From Tropheryma whipplei str. Twist (GTDB lineage Bacteria; Actinomycetota; Actinomycetes; Actinomycetales; Microbacteriaceae), in contig NC_004572.3 of NCBI RefSeq assembly GCF_000007485.1, forward strand, positions 558,001-622,000: a DNA stretch of 64,000 bases. Reading direction: 5' to 3'. The translations under genes were made by a program, and so were the position numbers. The notes beneath the pieces were generated by a model, which searched no databases, was not told the origin of the DNA, and saw only the letters and a list, made by a program, of their open reading frames with translations. Within the stretch, counting starts at the first letter, position 1; each line of letters begins with the position of its first letter. Of this stretch, positions 19,072 to 27,719 are shown in pieces.

Positions 19072-19142
19072 GGGGGTGTAGCTCAGTGGTAGAGTTCCAG
19101 TCTTCCAAACTGGTGGCGCGGGTTCGATTCCCGTCACCCCCT
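19072..19142 (+). tRNA. tRNA-Gly (anticodon TCC)
   Basis: A complete cloverleaf: acceptor GGGGGTG paired with CACCCCC, D-arm GCTCAGTGGTAGAGT, anticodon stem CCAGT/ACTGG with loop CTTCCAA (anticodon TCC), and T-arm with GGTTCGATTCC. The CCA end is not encoded. Confidence 0.97.
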
Positions 19143-19270
19143 CACGGATCACACAACCTATTTCAGGTCAAATTTACTGGCCGTTGTCAGTAGATAATTA
19201 GCGCCCCTGTGTAACAAAAATTTCTGGTCACAAAAATATTCTGAACACAGCGCAATGCAACACTGCACAG

Positions 19271-19297
19271 CTGCGTAAGTCTCAGCTGCGTAAGTCT
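19271..19297. repeat. 12-bp exact repeat (CTGCGTAAGTCT) in spacer after tRNA-Gly
   Basis: CTGCGTAAGTCT occurs at 19271-19282 and 19286-19297 (15-bp period). The core TGCGTAAGT recurs in the unrelated duplication upstream of ptrB (29453 and 29477). The 299-bp spacer 19143-19441 has no convincing gene. Confidence 0.8.
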
Positions 19298-19414
19298 TGT
19301 TTGTTTAGTTGATTTACTGTATACGTTCTAGCAAATTATCCAGTGAATTCATGATATTTTTCTACAAAAGAGACGGTGAATAACGATGTTTCATGGCTCA
19401 AAAGGGCATAACAC

Positions 19415-19444
19415 AAGCATGGTGTCTTAAAGCGTGGTGCCTTA
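19415..19444. repeat. 15-bp imperfect tandem duplication at the dxs 3' end
   Basis: Two 15-bp copies, AAGCATGGTGTCTTA (19415-19429) and AAGCGTGGTGCCTTA (19430-19444), differ at two positions. The last three bases of the second copy are the dxs stop codon on the minus strand, so the duplication lies immediately outside the coding region. Confidence 0.85.
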
Positions 19445-21331
19445 CACGCAATTGATAATTTGATTGAACCGGGCCTTTATCTTACGGGCAATATGCTCCC
19501 CATTTAAACCAATTGCATCAAGTAACTCATCGCGTGATCCCTGGGGTTGGAAATCCCCTGGGATCACAAATTCTAACAATCGTCTTCCGGCAATATAGTC
19601 ACCAAGACCGGGTGATTTCGCCCCTTCTTCAGCAAGCACAACCAGCTTTGCCTTCGACACCCTGGCCAGGACCTGCCTATGTAGGGGCCAGAAGCAAACA
19701 GGATTTATAACAGTTGATTCTATTCCAGACTCTGCCAGTAATTGGGCAGCTCTAACGCATGCATGTGCCATAACGCCAATGGCAACAATAACGATATCTT
19801 CGCGATCGCAAGATCCATAGAGCACATCAATTCCGTCGTCCAGAGAACGTAAAGCCGGAAGATCGTCGCAAACACTCCCTCTTGGGAAACGTATAGCAGT
19901 AGGACAATCTTCGGAGCAGACAAGCGCGAGGGTATTTCTCAATGTGCTAGCATCCCGTGGAGCATAAAGTTTAATACCTGGCACAATTCGCAAAAGCGAA
20001 AGGTCCCAAATTCCGTGGTGGCTAGCCCCATCAGGACCTGTTATCCCTGCCCTATCAAGGACGAACGTTACCGGTGCGCCATGTAAGGCAACATCCATCA
20101 TAACCTGATCAAAGGCCCTATTCATAAAGGTTGAATAAATCGCAACAACCGGATGTAGCCCTTCATACGCAAGCCCAGCGGCAGATGCAACGGCATGCTG
20201 CTCCGCAATACCAACATCGAAAACCCTGTGTGGAAATTTTTCAGCAAACATGGAAAGGCCAGTTGGGTGTAGCATGGCAGCGGTGACAGCAACAATGTTT
20301 GTATTGCTCTCGGCAAGCCGCAAAAGCTCTTCCCCAAAGACGCCAGTCCATGTATCTTGACGCACTTGGCCCTGCACAGAGGCGGATTTACCAGTGCTGG
20401 GATCTATTACACCAACAGTGTGAAGACAATCCAGAGCATCCTCGAGCGCTGGGGGATATCCATGACCCTTTTCTGTTATCACGTGAACAATAATTGGGCG
20501 TGCATATTGCTTCGCCTGTTTGAATGCCTTCTCAAGAGCTTTGCGATTATGGCCATTTATCGGTCCTAAATACCGGATATCAAGATTCGAGAAAAGCTTA
20601 TTTGAGCTTGAAAAGCGGCTCAAGAACCCATGTATTGCCCCTCTAATCCCCTGGTACAGGCGCCGCCCGGGTGACCCCATATGCGAAAACACCGCTTCGC
20701 TTGACTCCCTGAGCCACAAATAACTCTTACTTGCACGAACCGCATTCAAAAATCGTGCTATACCGCCAATTGTACGAGCATACGACCGTCCATTATCGTT
20801 GACAACTATTACAAGCCGGCGGTTATTGTCGTCGCTGATGTTATTTAGCGCCTCCCAGCACATCCCGCCTGTCAGTGACCCATCGCCGACAACAGCAATA
20901 ACATAATTGTCATTACCTAACAGAGTCCGAGCACGTGACACGCCATCCGCCCAGCTAAGTGCAGCGGAAGCATGAGAGTTTTCGACAATATCGTGGTTTG
21001 ATTCATGTCGTGACGGATAACCGGATAGCCCATTCTTGCACCGTAAAGCTTTGAAATCGTGCCTGCCGGTTATTAGCTTGTGAACATAGCACTGATGACC
21101 GACATCAAAGATTATGCAATCTTCGGGAGATCTAAATGACCTGTGTAGCGCTATGCTCAGCTCGACAACGCCAAGATTCGACCCCAGATGCCCACCGGTT
21201 TTTGCGACACTTTGGATGAGAAAATCGCGCACCTGACACTCAAGCTCATCAAGCTGATGCGGGGTAAAAGAGTCAAGGTCTCTTGGGCTTCGTATACTTT
21301 CAAGTAGACCATACTGCCGTTTTGTACACAT
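19442..21331 (-). CDS. dxs: 1-deoxy-D-xylulose-5-phosphate synthase
   Basis: Dxs condenses pyruvate and glyceraldehyde 3-phosphate with thiamine diphosphate, the first step of the MEP route to isoprenoids, needed here for undecaprenyl carriers and quinones. The 629-residue protein has the N-terminal HLGSNLG motif near residue 47, the thiamine-binding GDGSLTGG ... N near 150-180, the transketolase pyrimidine-domain E in GIAEQHAV near 375, DRAGITGPDGASHHG near 428 and a transketolase C domain. Length is normal. It lies 27 bp after the DUF3159 gene on the same strand. Confidence 0.96.
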   Translation of the reverse strand: MCTKRQYGLLESIRSPRDLDSFTPHQLDELECQVRDFLIQSVAKTGGHLGSNLGVVELSIALHRSFRSPEDCIIFDVGHQCYVHKLITGRHDFKALRCKNGLSGYPSRHESNHDIVENSHASAALSWADGVSRARTLLGNDNYVIAVVGDGSLTGGMCWEALNNISDDNNRRLVIVVNDNGRSYARTIGGIARFLNAVRASKSYLWLRESSEAVFSHMGSPGRRLYQGIRGAIHGFLSRFSSSNKLFSNLDIRYLGPINGHNRKALEKAFKQAKQYARPIIVHVITEKGHGYPPALEDALDCLHTVGVIDPSTGKSASVQGQVRQDTWTGVFGEELLRLAESNTNIVAVTAAMLHPTGLSMFAEKFPHRVFDVGIAEQHAVASAAGLAYEGLHPVVAIYSTFMNRAFDQVMMDVALHGAPVTFVLDRAGITGPDGASHHGIWDLSLLRIVPGIKLYAPRDASTLRNTLALVCSEDCPTAIRFPRGSVCDDLPALRSLDDGIDVLYGSCDREDIVIVAIGVMAHACVRAAQLLAESGIESTVINPVCFWPLHRQVLARVSKAKLVVLAEEGAKSPGLGDYIAGRRLLEFVIPGDFQPQGSRDELLDAIGLNGEHIARKIKARFNQIINCV

Positions 21332-21358
21332 AAAAAATCCGTGAAAAACACCACCAGT

Positions 21359-22015
21359 CTACTTACTCTTCGAGTTAATTTTTCTAAACAAAACCCATGA
21401 GGTAAACACGGTAAGCCCAAGAAGAGGGTAACCCATAAAAATTTTCGTGGTTGCAAGTAATTCAAAATTTCCCGACAGATACAGGGGCAGCTGAATTACA
21501 GCCCTCAATAGAGAGGCAGCGAAAAAAACTATCGTAATTACAGAATATGCCCACACCCTGTTCGGATCCTTCCTCCATCCTAAGTCACCTAAAAGGCCAG
21601 CAAGAAGGAAACCAAAAACAGGCATCCTGAGCAATACGGAAACCAGTAAGAGTAGCGCTAAAACCGCATTCCAGACAATACCGATAACAAAAACATCAAT
21701 AGCCCGGCCTGTATATAACGAAACAAGAACAGAAATGACAAACCCAAAAAAACCAGAAAATGCCGGGACAAGCGACTGCCGCTTGGCAATGCGCAGGGAA
21801 ACAATGAACAATGAAAGCAAAACCGAGATAATGCAGGCAAGAAGCAAATCTTTCAGAATGGAAAAAGTCAAAATATAAACCAGAGGTGGGAGTAGCGACT
21901 CCACAACACCCCGTACGCCACCGAGCACCGAGAGAATATTGCTAAAACCAGTACGCCCGCCAGAGCGCTTACCTGAAATACCTGCAAGCAATTCAGAAAA
22001 ATCTGAAAAACGCAT
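21359..22015 (-). CDS. DUF3159 family membrane protein
   Basis: A 218-residue integral membrane protein with about five or six hydrophobic segments after a soluble N-terminus. It matches the actinobacterial DUF3159 family through the GGVRGVVESLLPPLVY motif near residues 32-47 and the R-x-x-x-Q-L-P-L-Y-L motif near 165. Function is unknown. It starts 3 bp after the DUF3710 gene, and the order dut-DUF3710-DUF3159 is the standard actinobacterial one, so these probably form one transcription unit that continues into dxs. Confidence 0.85.
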   Translation of the reverse strand: MRFSDFSELLAGISGKRSGGRTGFSNILSVLGGVRGVVESLLPPLVYILTFSILKDLLLACIISVLLSLFIVSLRIAKRQSLVPAFSGFFGFVISVLVSLYTGRAIDVFVIGIVWNAVLALLLLVSVLLRMPVFGFLLAGLLGDLGWRKDPNRVWAYSVITIVFFAASLLRAVIQLPLYLSGNFELLATTKIFMGYPLLGLTVFTSWVLFRKINSKSK

Positions 22016-22018
22016 ACA

Positions 22019-22594
22019 CTACACCAAACTTTGAGTTACACCAGAAGTTAGTTCAAGCGGCATACGCAAGGGTATCATCTCATGTGGAGGCATCGGGAGA
22101 TTCCCCCTTACAACGACCAGGCTACGGAATAGATTCTCGATTTCTGCTGCGGCAGAATCGTTTGTCAAGGCCTCGCCGACAATAACGCCCCGCAGTAACC
22201 AGCGGGGACCATCAACACCAACTATACGTGCCCAACGGGTCTCTGAAAAAGTCTCACCAGCCATCAGAACTGGAATACTCGCGCGCAGCTCCTTACCAAG
22301 TGCGCCATCAGTCTCGACCAAATGCGCACCGCGTGAGAGTAATTGATCTCGAAGTTGTTTTCTAACATCCTCCCACAAACTTGAGTTACTCGGGGCAGCG
22401 AATGGTTGCACCTGCAGAGTGCTTTTGCCATAATCAAGCCCGAGCGCGACAGGCTTGTTAGTAACCCTGTCAAACTCAAGCCGAATAGACAAGCGTTCGC
22501 ACGGAGGTACCTTAATTCCGCCGAGATCAACGAAGATTCTAACGGAATCTACCTCGGATTCGTCAAAAGGACCTGTTTTTGACCTGTCATCCAC
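22019..22594 (-). CDS. DUF3710 family protein
   Basis: A cytosolic protein of about 191 residues matching DUF3710, whose gene follows dut in Actinobacteria. Recognisable parts are VRIFVDLGGIKVPP, the LQVQPFAAPS motif, GLLW-like NSSLWEDVRKQL, and DGPRWLLRGV in the second half. Function is unknown. The frame can open at ATG 22642, but a GTG at 22594 with GGAAGG 10 nt upstream gives a GTGGATGA overlap with the dut stop, the same 8-nt junction type seen after nadD, so I prefer that start. Confidence 0.85.
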   Translation of the reverse strand: MDDRSKTGPFDESEVDSVRIFVDLGGIKVPPCERLSIRLEFDRVTNKPVALGLDYGKSTLQVQPFAAPSNSSLWEDVRKQLRDQLLSRGAHLVETDGALGKELRASIPVLMAGETFSETRWARIVGVDGPRWLLRGVIVGEALTNDSAAAEIENLFRSLVVVRGNLPMPPHEMIPLRMPLELTSGVTQSLV

Positions 22595-23027
22595 GTGTAT
22601 CGTGCCTTCCGCTTGAACCAAAAGCAGAGATGCCCCTTGCACTCCCAGGAAGAGTATCGACCTCTATAAAACTTGCATGACAAACCGGCATAATAACCAA
22701 CTGAGCAATTCGGTCACCCTGTGAAATATGAAAAGCCTGGTGCAAATCCGTATTGATCAGCACAACCGATATTTCACCACGATACCCAGCGTCAATCACG
22801 CCCGGTGAATTGACCAGTGTAATACCATTCTCAGAAGCTAACCCGCTGCGTGGCATGATAAAACCGGCATAGCCATCCGGCAACGCGATCGCAATACCTG
22901 TTTTTACAACCTGTCGACAGCGCGGTTGTATAACCGCTGTGTGGCTTGACTGAAGATCAAAACCGGCATCACCATCAAAAGCGCGCTGCGGCGTGTAGCC
23001 ACCCTTGAACAACACCTCAACAGTCAC
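22587..23027 (-). CDS. dut: dUTP diphosphatase
   Basis: Dut hydrolyses dUTP to dUMP and keeps uracil out of DNA. The 146-residue trimeric-type protein has all five motifs: DAGFDLQS (motif 1), PRSGLASENGI (2), GVIDAGYRGEI (3), GDRIAQLVI (4) and the C-terminal arm GSARGISAFGSSG (5). The start is GTG at 23027. It diverges from the DUF3093 gene (72-bp spacer) and leads the dut-DUF3710-DUF3159 group. Confidence 0.97.
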   Translation of the reverse strand: MTVEVLFKGGYTPQRAFDGDAGFDLQSSHTAVIQPRCRQVVKTGIAIALPDGYAGFIMPRSGLASENGITLVNSPGVIDAGYRGEISVVLINTDLHQAFHISQGDRIAQLVIMPVCHASFIEVDTLPGSARGISAFGSSGRHDTRG

Positions 23028-23099
23028 TCTAATAGACCTAGCACAAGAGTCAGATAAATATCAAATAAAATATTTCTCGGTCTTGTTCATAAACCTCGT

Positions 23100-23567
23100 A
23101 TGATTATGCGTTATACAGAAAGGCTTTGGCCGGGTCCAGGGCTGTTTTTGGCGGTAGCACTTGCAATGCCCATTTCGGGTTTAATTTCTATGCCGGTGTT
23201 GCAGAGGGCGGGAGTTACCCTATTGTGGTCTATCCCAATTGCCGCGGGTGTATATATCCTTCTATGTCTATGGCTAAGAGTCATGAGCCCGAAACTAGAA
23301 GTATCAGGTGGGATATTTCGTGCAGGACATGTAGAAATACCAATTAAATACATCGGAACTTGTCGGGTAATAAACAGAAAAGACGTGCACGACGAACTCG
23401 GACTAAGACTGCACCCACGGAGTTTTAAAATGACACGGGGGTGGGTCAAAGATCTCGTCAAGATCTCTATAATTGACCCTGAAGACCCAACACCGTATTG
23501 GATTGTGTCATCCCGAAAACCACAAAAACTGGTAGATGCGATAAAAGCCTGCCCATCAGACAGCTAA
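23100..23567 (+). CDS. DUF3093 family membrane protein
   Basis: A 155-residue protein with two N-terminal membrane segments (about residues 13-33 and 37-60) followed by a small soluble domain, matching DUF3093, which lies beside dut in Actinobacteria. Family-like features are the start Y-x-E-R-L-W-P, the P-K-L-E-V-S-G-G-x-x-R-A-G segment and the C-terminal D-P-x-D-P-T-P-Y-W-I-V-S-S-R-x-P. Function is unknown. The start ATG at 23100 is followed two codons later by another in-frame ATG. Confidence 0.85.
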   Translation: MIMRYTERLWPGPGLFLAVALAMPISGLISMPVLQRAGVTLLWSIPIAAGVYILLCLWLRVMSPKLEVSGGIFRAGHVEIPIKYIGTCRVINRKDVHDELGLRLHPRSFKMTRGWVKDLVKISIIDPEDPTPYWIVSSRKPQKLVDAIKACPSDS

Positions 23568-23633
23568 ATACTATTCCGCAAGCTTTCCAAATACTGCCGT
23601 TAATATTGCCCGTTACAAACGAGACTGCTTCGC

Positions 23634-23912
23634 CTAGCCGGCACAATCTTTACACATATTCGCTACTGAGCTAAGCTGCAAGCGGTGCTTCACCAAAAAG
23701 CAAGAAGTGCAAGTAAACTCATTTTCCTGAGGTGGAATAACAACAACCTCAAGATCAGTATCAGACAGATCTGCGCCAGGCAGCTCAAAAGAAGCAGAAT
23801 CGAAGTCCTCATCAACGTCAGTGTTGAGATCATCCGTGGCGGTCTTCTCTAAGACCTCAATCGACTCCGTAAGCTCTTCTGTCTGCCGGGGGGTATCGTA
23901 GTCAGTATGCAA
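23634..23912 (-). CDS. DUF4193 family protein with C-terminal zinc ribbon
   Basis: A small acidic protein (92 residues) matching the actinobacterial DUF4193 family: start M-H-T-D-Y-D-T-P-R, an acidic middle (DDLNTDVDEDFD) and a C-terminal C-T-S-C ... C-K-D-C metal-binding pair about 20 residues apart. The start codon is TTG at 23912, supported by a strong AAGGAGGT Shine-Dalgarno sequence 4-5 nt upstream. Function is unknown; the fold suggests a small zinc protein, perhaps binding RNA polymerase or nucleic acid, but that is speculation. It diverges from sepH. Confidence 0.88.
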   Translation of the reverse strand: MHTDYDTPRQTEELTESIEVLEKTATDDLNTDVDEDFDSASFELPGADLSDTDLEVVVIPPQENEFTCTSCFLVKHRLQLSSVANMCKDCAG

Positions 23913-24052
23913 ATTACCTCCTTCTGAAGGAACATCTCAGTCTATATTTATAGACGTTTATTTCCAAAAACAAAACTTGACACAAAATTATCCGGGAGAT
24001 TTGTGAAAATATTATGTGGGCGGCGGGTTTTATTACCAAAGGGGATAGGAAT

Positions 24053-24976
24053 ATGTACGATCTTTCAGTCATAGGGCTTGAGGATGGCTTTCTCATTCTT
24101 GCAGCTGAGGATGGCACAAAATTCAGAATTGCAGCCAATGAACTGTTGCCCTACGCAGACCCCGCTACACAACCTCCGGTACGAGATGTATTAGACGGGT
24201 GTGGAGCAGCATCCGTAAAAGACATTCAGGCTCTCATTAGAGAGGGCCTGCCTGCGGAAAAGGTAGCGCAAAAGCTCTCAACAAGCATTGAGCGAGTAAA
24301 AAGATTTGAGCCACCTGTTGCTGCAGAAAGGTCGCATATGGCGCAAATGGCACTCGGAGTAAGTTTCGGCGATAAGTCATTCGGTGAAATTCTTCTCAGT
24401 GCCCTTGAGAAAAAAGGTGTTTCGGAATACAAAATATCTGCCAAAAAGGGATTCAGTGCGTGGGTGTTGGGTGTTGAGTACGTATCAGACGCAGAGCCGC
24501 ATCATGCAACATGGGATTTTAATCACAAGGATATGTCACTAAGACCTGTTGATGCCACAGCAAGGGAATTAGTTCCGGAAGAAATATGCAGCGAGACTTT
24601 TGATTCCTTTCCAAAAGAAATGAATTTTGGGGCTCTTGGCAGCCTCTCGTTTGATTCAGAAAATAGAACACGCGCGGCAGAAAATACACCGGGATTTTTC
24701 TCAGTAAACGACGTGGCGGTTGCCAGAGAAAAAGAGCCTCTTCTGGATGACTCTGCTCGGGATCTGGTTGATGCACTCAGAAAACGACATAAAGAAAGTA
24801 TTGAGCAGCAAAGGGTTGCAAAAACAGATATCAATCAAGTGGCGAACCTAATAGACATAGATAGAAAGCGGGATGCGCGGGCAGCTGACCCTGAAAGGGC
24901 TCGTCAGACATCGAGGCGTACTAGCGTTCCGAGCTGGGATGAAATCCTTTTCGGTTCTGACAAAAACAAGAATTGA
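24053..24976 (+). CDS. sepH: SepH, septum-site / FtsZ regulator
   Basis: SepH is an actinobacterial cell-division protein that binds FtsZ and stimulates its assembly. The 307-residue protein has the N-terminal DUF3071 region MYDLSVIGLEDGFLILAAE, a helix-turn-helix at about residues 55-85 (VKDIQALIREGLPAEKVAQKL) and a variable C-terminal half ending in SWDEILFG. I chose ATG 24053 over an upstream in-frame ATG (24014) because GGGGATAGGA lies just before it and homologues start M-x-x-L. Its stop overlaps the parC start (TTGA). FtsZ, SepF and DivIVA are in this same window. Confidence 0.9.
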   Translation: MYDLSVIGLEDGFLILAAEDGTKFRIAANELLPYADPATQPPVRDVLDGCGAASVKDIQALIREGLPAEKVAQKLSTSIERVKRFEPPVAAERSHMAQMALGVSFGDKSFGEILLSALEKKGVSEYKISAKKGFSAWVLGVEYVSDAEPHHATWDFNHKDMSLRPVDATARELVPEEICSETFDSFPKEMNFGALGSLSFDSENRTRAAENTPGFFSVNDVAVAREKEPLLDDSARDLVDALRKRHKESIEQQRVAKTDINQVANLIDIDRKRDARAADPERARQTSRRTSVPSWDEILFGSDKNKN

Positions 24977-27447
24977 GTGGCTTGGATAAGGACATCCCTG
25001 AGATATTTGATGTAATTTCCGATAACGAGAAAATAACAGATGTAGACCTCTTGCATCAGATGCAAGACTCGTTTCTGGAATACGCCTACTCTGTTATTCA
25101 CTCTCGGGCATTGCCAGACGCGCGGGATGGCTTAAAGCCCGTACAGAGGCGCATCTTATACACAATGAGTCGGATGGGTCTATCCCCAGATAAAGCCCAT
25201 GTCAAGTGTGCAAGGGTAACCGGTGAGGTTATGGGAAAACTTCACCCCCACGGAGATGCAGCAATCTACGACACGCTTGTCAGGATGTCACAGGACTTCA
25301 CAATGCGAATTCCGCTGATTGATGGACACGGCAACTTTGGCTCTCTGAATGATGGGCCGGCAGCGAGCAGATATACAGAGGCCAGACTATCCAGAGCGGC
25401 AGTTGCGATGATTAACGACTTAGAGAGCAATGTTGTTGATTTTGTGCCAAATTATGATAACCAATTCACGCAACCTGAAGTTTTACCGGCTCTGTTACCT
25501 AACTTGATTGTAAACGGAAGTAGCGGAATAGCCGTCGGAATGGCAACCAGTATACCCCCGCATAACCTACAAGAAACCGTTCGAGCAGCTATATATCTTG
25601 TTCGCAATAGGCAGTCAAGTCTAGAGCAAATAATGAAAATCCTGCCAGGACCTGATTTTCCTACAGGTTCGATAATTGTTGGCAAAGAAGCATTCAAGGA
25701 AATATATGCAACGGGTAAAGGTTCATTTAAAATCAGGGCAAAGATATCAATTGATTACGCAGGTATCGGTCATACAAATCTTGTCATAACTGAACTACCC
25801 TATATGGTTGGCTCTGAAAGGGTTATTGAAAAAATAAAACAGGGTGTAAATGCACACAGAATCGACGGAATTCTCGATGTCACTGATCTCAGTGACAGAA
25901 AAAACGGCTTAAAGCTTGTTATAGGAATTAAGCCGAACTTTTCGCCAAATGAGGTAATGGATAACCTCTACCGGCATACCCCTCTTGAAGAATCGTTCAG
26001 TGTCAACAGTGTTGCCCTAATCGACGGAAAGCCTAAAACCCTTGGCATGCTGGATATGCTGAAGGTTTTTATAGACCACCGTGTATGTGTGATAACAAGG
26101 CGCAGTAAGTTCTATTTGGCAACACACAAAAAGCGTCTTCATATGATCGATGGGCTTCTTTTGGCTCTAGTCGATATAGATAAAACAATCTCCATAATCC
26201 GAAACAGCGAAGGTATAAAAGAGGCTAGGAAAAACCTTATGAAGTGCCTGAATGTAACACGGGATCAGGCAGAATACATCTTGGATATAAGACTGAATAT
26301 GCTAACCAAACTCTCGACTATAAAACTTCAGTCTGAGCAGGAGGAACTTAGAAAAACCACGCAAGACCTTGAAGAAATTCTTTCTGACCCGAACAAAATC
26401 GATGCGATTCTTATCGATGAACTAAAAAAGGTGGCACAAAGACTCCCATCACCCCGTAGGACGATTTTAGAGTCAAGTGTCAAAAGTAAAAAACAAAAGA
26501 CGGATTATCCTCGTCAAGTTGTTTTAACCACCAATGGCTTTATATTCACAATTGAGGTGAACAATGATTTGATATCAGAATTGAGCCAACCCGAGACGTT
26601 TGACATGGCATTCAATACCCACAGCGAACCTTTGCGTGTTGTGAAATCTTCCATTGTTTGTGGGGTGAGATCAAGAATTGGCGCTCTGACCAGTGCGGGA
26701 AAGGTCATACCATTCACTCCAATCGGTCTTCCGGTATTGGACAGTGGATTTGTCACTGCAAAGAGTTTCCTCGGACTTGAAAATGACGAAGAAGCTGTTT
26801 TGCTTTTCGAGCTTCACCAGAAAGAAAGTCTTGCCATTGCCACATCAAGTGGAATTGTGAAGCGTGTAACTCCGGCTATATGGCCAGATAGAACTGAGCG
26901 GGTAATTACTCTCAGTGCGGGTGACAGGGTTGTTGGGGCCGCTAGAGGTGTATCCAGTTGTGGGTACTTTGTTTTCATAACTGCAAAAGGCAATCTCTTG
27001 CACTACAGTGCAGGCCTTGTTAACCCCCAAAATCGGCCCGCAAGAGGGGTTGCAGGTGTAACCCTAAAGGATGATGACGACAGGGTTATCAGTTTCGGCT
27101 ATACAGAAGATGTAGATAGGGCAAATGTACTGACTGTATCAAAAAGAATGACGACATCACGCCTTAGCTCTTATCAAACAAGAGGTAGGGCAACAAGAGG
27201 TGTGCAATGTCACAAGTTTCTAAAAGGCGAAGAGTGGTTACACGCAGCAATTGTTGGAGAGAATTTGGCAGCAATAGACAATTTGGGCAATGTCGTAGCC
27301 ATTGGCAAAAGCAGTGTGACTGCAAAAAGTTGTGCAGGAGTGAAACAATATCGATTGCCACAAGAGAAATCGGGAAAAAGTAAGCGAGAAGACCGACTAA
27401 TTAGATATCTCGGATATCCTTTCGTGCACGGCAACGACACCTATTAG
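24973..27447 (+). CDS. parC: DNA topoisomerase IV subunit A (GyrA-like)
   Basis: This subunit cuts and rejoins DNA in a type IIA topoisomerase. The 824-residue protein has the breakage-reunion domain with the catalytic Tyr in AASRYTEARL (near residue 135), the quinolone-resistance region HPHGDAAIYDTLVRM near 90-105 and a C-terminal beta-propeller. I call it ParC because it lies near parE and beside sepH as in other actinobacteria; gyrA is expected elsewhere. The position equal to E. coli GyrA Ser83 is Ala, a change linked to quinolone resistance. Start codon TTG overlaps the sepH stop. Confidence 0.9.
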   Translation: MSGLDKDIPEIFDVISDNEKITDVDLLHQMQDSFLEYAYSVIHSRALPDARDGLKPVQRRILYTMSRMGLSPDKAHVKCARVTGEVMGKLHPHGDAAIYDTLVRMSQDFTMRIPLIDGHGNFGSLNDGPAASRYTEARLSRAAVAMINDLESNVVDFVPNYDNQFTQPEVLPALLPNLIVNGSSGIAVGMATSIPPHNLQETVRAAIYLVRNRQSSLEQIMKILPGPDFPTGSIIVGKEAFKEIYATGKGSFKIRAKISIDYAGIGHTNLVITELPYMVGSERVIEKIKQGVNAHRIDGILDVTDLSDRKNGLKLVIGIKPNFSPNEVMDNLYRHTPLEESFSVNSVALIDGKPKTLGMLDMLKVFIDHRVCVITRRSKFYLATHKKRLHMIDGLLLALVDIDKTISIIRNSEGIKEARKNLMKCLNVTRDQAEYILDIRLNMLTKLSTIKLQSEQEELRKTTQDLEEILSDPNKIDAILIDELKKVAQRLPSPRRTILESSVKSKKQKTDYPRQVVLTTNGFIFTIEVNNDLISELSQPETFDMAFNTHSEPLRVVKSSIVCGVRSRIGALTSAGKVIPFTPIGLPVLDSGFVTAKSFLGLENDEEAVLLFELHQKESLAIATSSGIVKRVTPAIWPDRTERVITLSAGDRVVGAARGVSSCGYFVFITAKGNLLHYSAGLVNPQNRPARGVAGVTLKDDDDRVISFGYTEDVDRANVLTVSKRMTTSRLSSYQTRGRATRGVQCHKFLKGEEWLHAAIVGENLAAIDNLGNVVAIGKSSVTAKSCAGVKQYRLPQEKSGKSKREDRLIRYLGYPFVHGNDTY

Positions 27448-27462
27448 CAATGACACCTATTA
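27431..27462. repeat. 16-bp tandem duplication spanning the parC stop
   Basis: GCAACGACACCTATTA (27431-27446) is followed at once by GCAATGACACCTATTA (27447-27462), one mismatch. The parC stop codon lies at the junction, so the second copy lies just outside the gene. Confidence 0.85.
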
Positions 27463-27515
27463 ATGGCAAACCGCTGACGGACCTTACAACGTGACTAGGG
27501 GCCGCATTGCATTCA

Positions 27516-27558
27516 GCTCTAATATGGCCCACAGAGGGCGAGTATGTCATATTAGAGC
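27516..27558. terminator. Long hairpin between convergent parC and gnd
   Basis: GCTCTAATATG (27516-27526) and CATATTAGAGC (27548-27558) form a perfect 11-bp stem. The loop contains a second small stem, GCCC (27527-27530) and GGGC (27536-27539). No U-tract follows on either strand. Its place between converging genes suggests a bidirectional, U-less terminator, common in actinobacteria, but a structured RNA is also possible. The surrounding 272-bp spacer otherwise holds no convincing gene. Confidence 0.5.
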
Positions 27559-27604
27559 AGCGGTGTGTGTTATGCAACACTGTTTATGTAGAATCATAAT
27601 TTAC

Positions 27605-27630
27605 AAAAGAAACGCAAAAAAGAAACGCAA
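27605..27630. repeat. 13-bp perfect tandem duplication
   Basis: AAAAGAAACGCAA occurs at 27605-27617 and again at 27618-27630, in the spacer between parC and gnd. Confidence 0.9.
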
Positions 27631-27719
27631 CGACTGTACCTGGCACGGAAAGGCCGAGCGGATTACAACACGCTGTTGCTGGAGAATAGTTTTTAGGATC
27701 CGGAAACACGAGAAGTATT

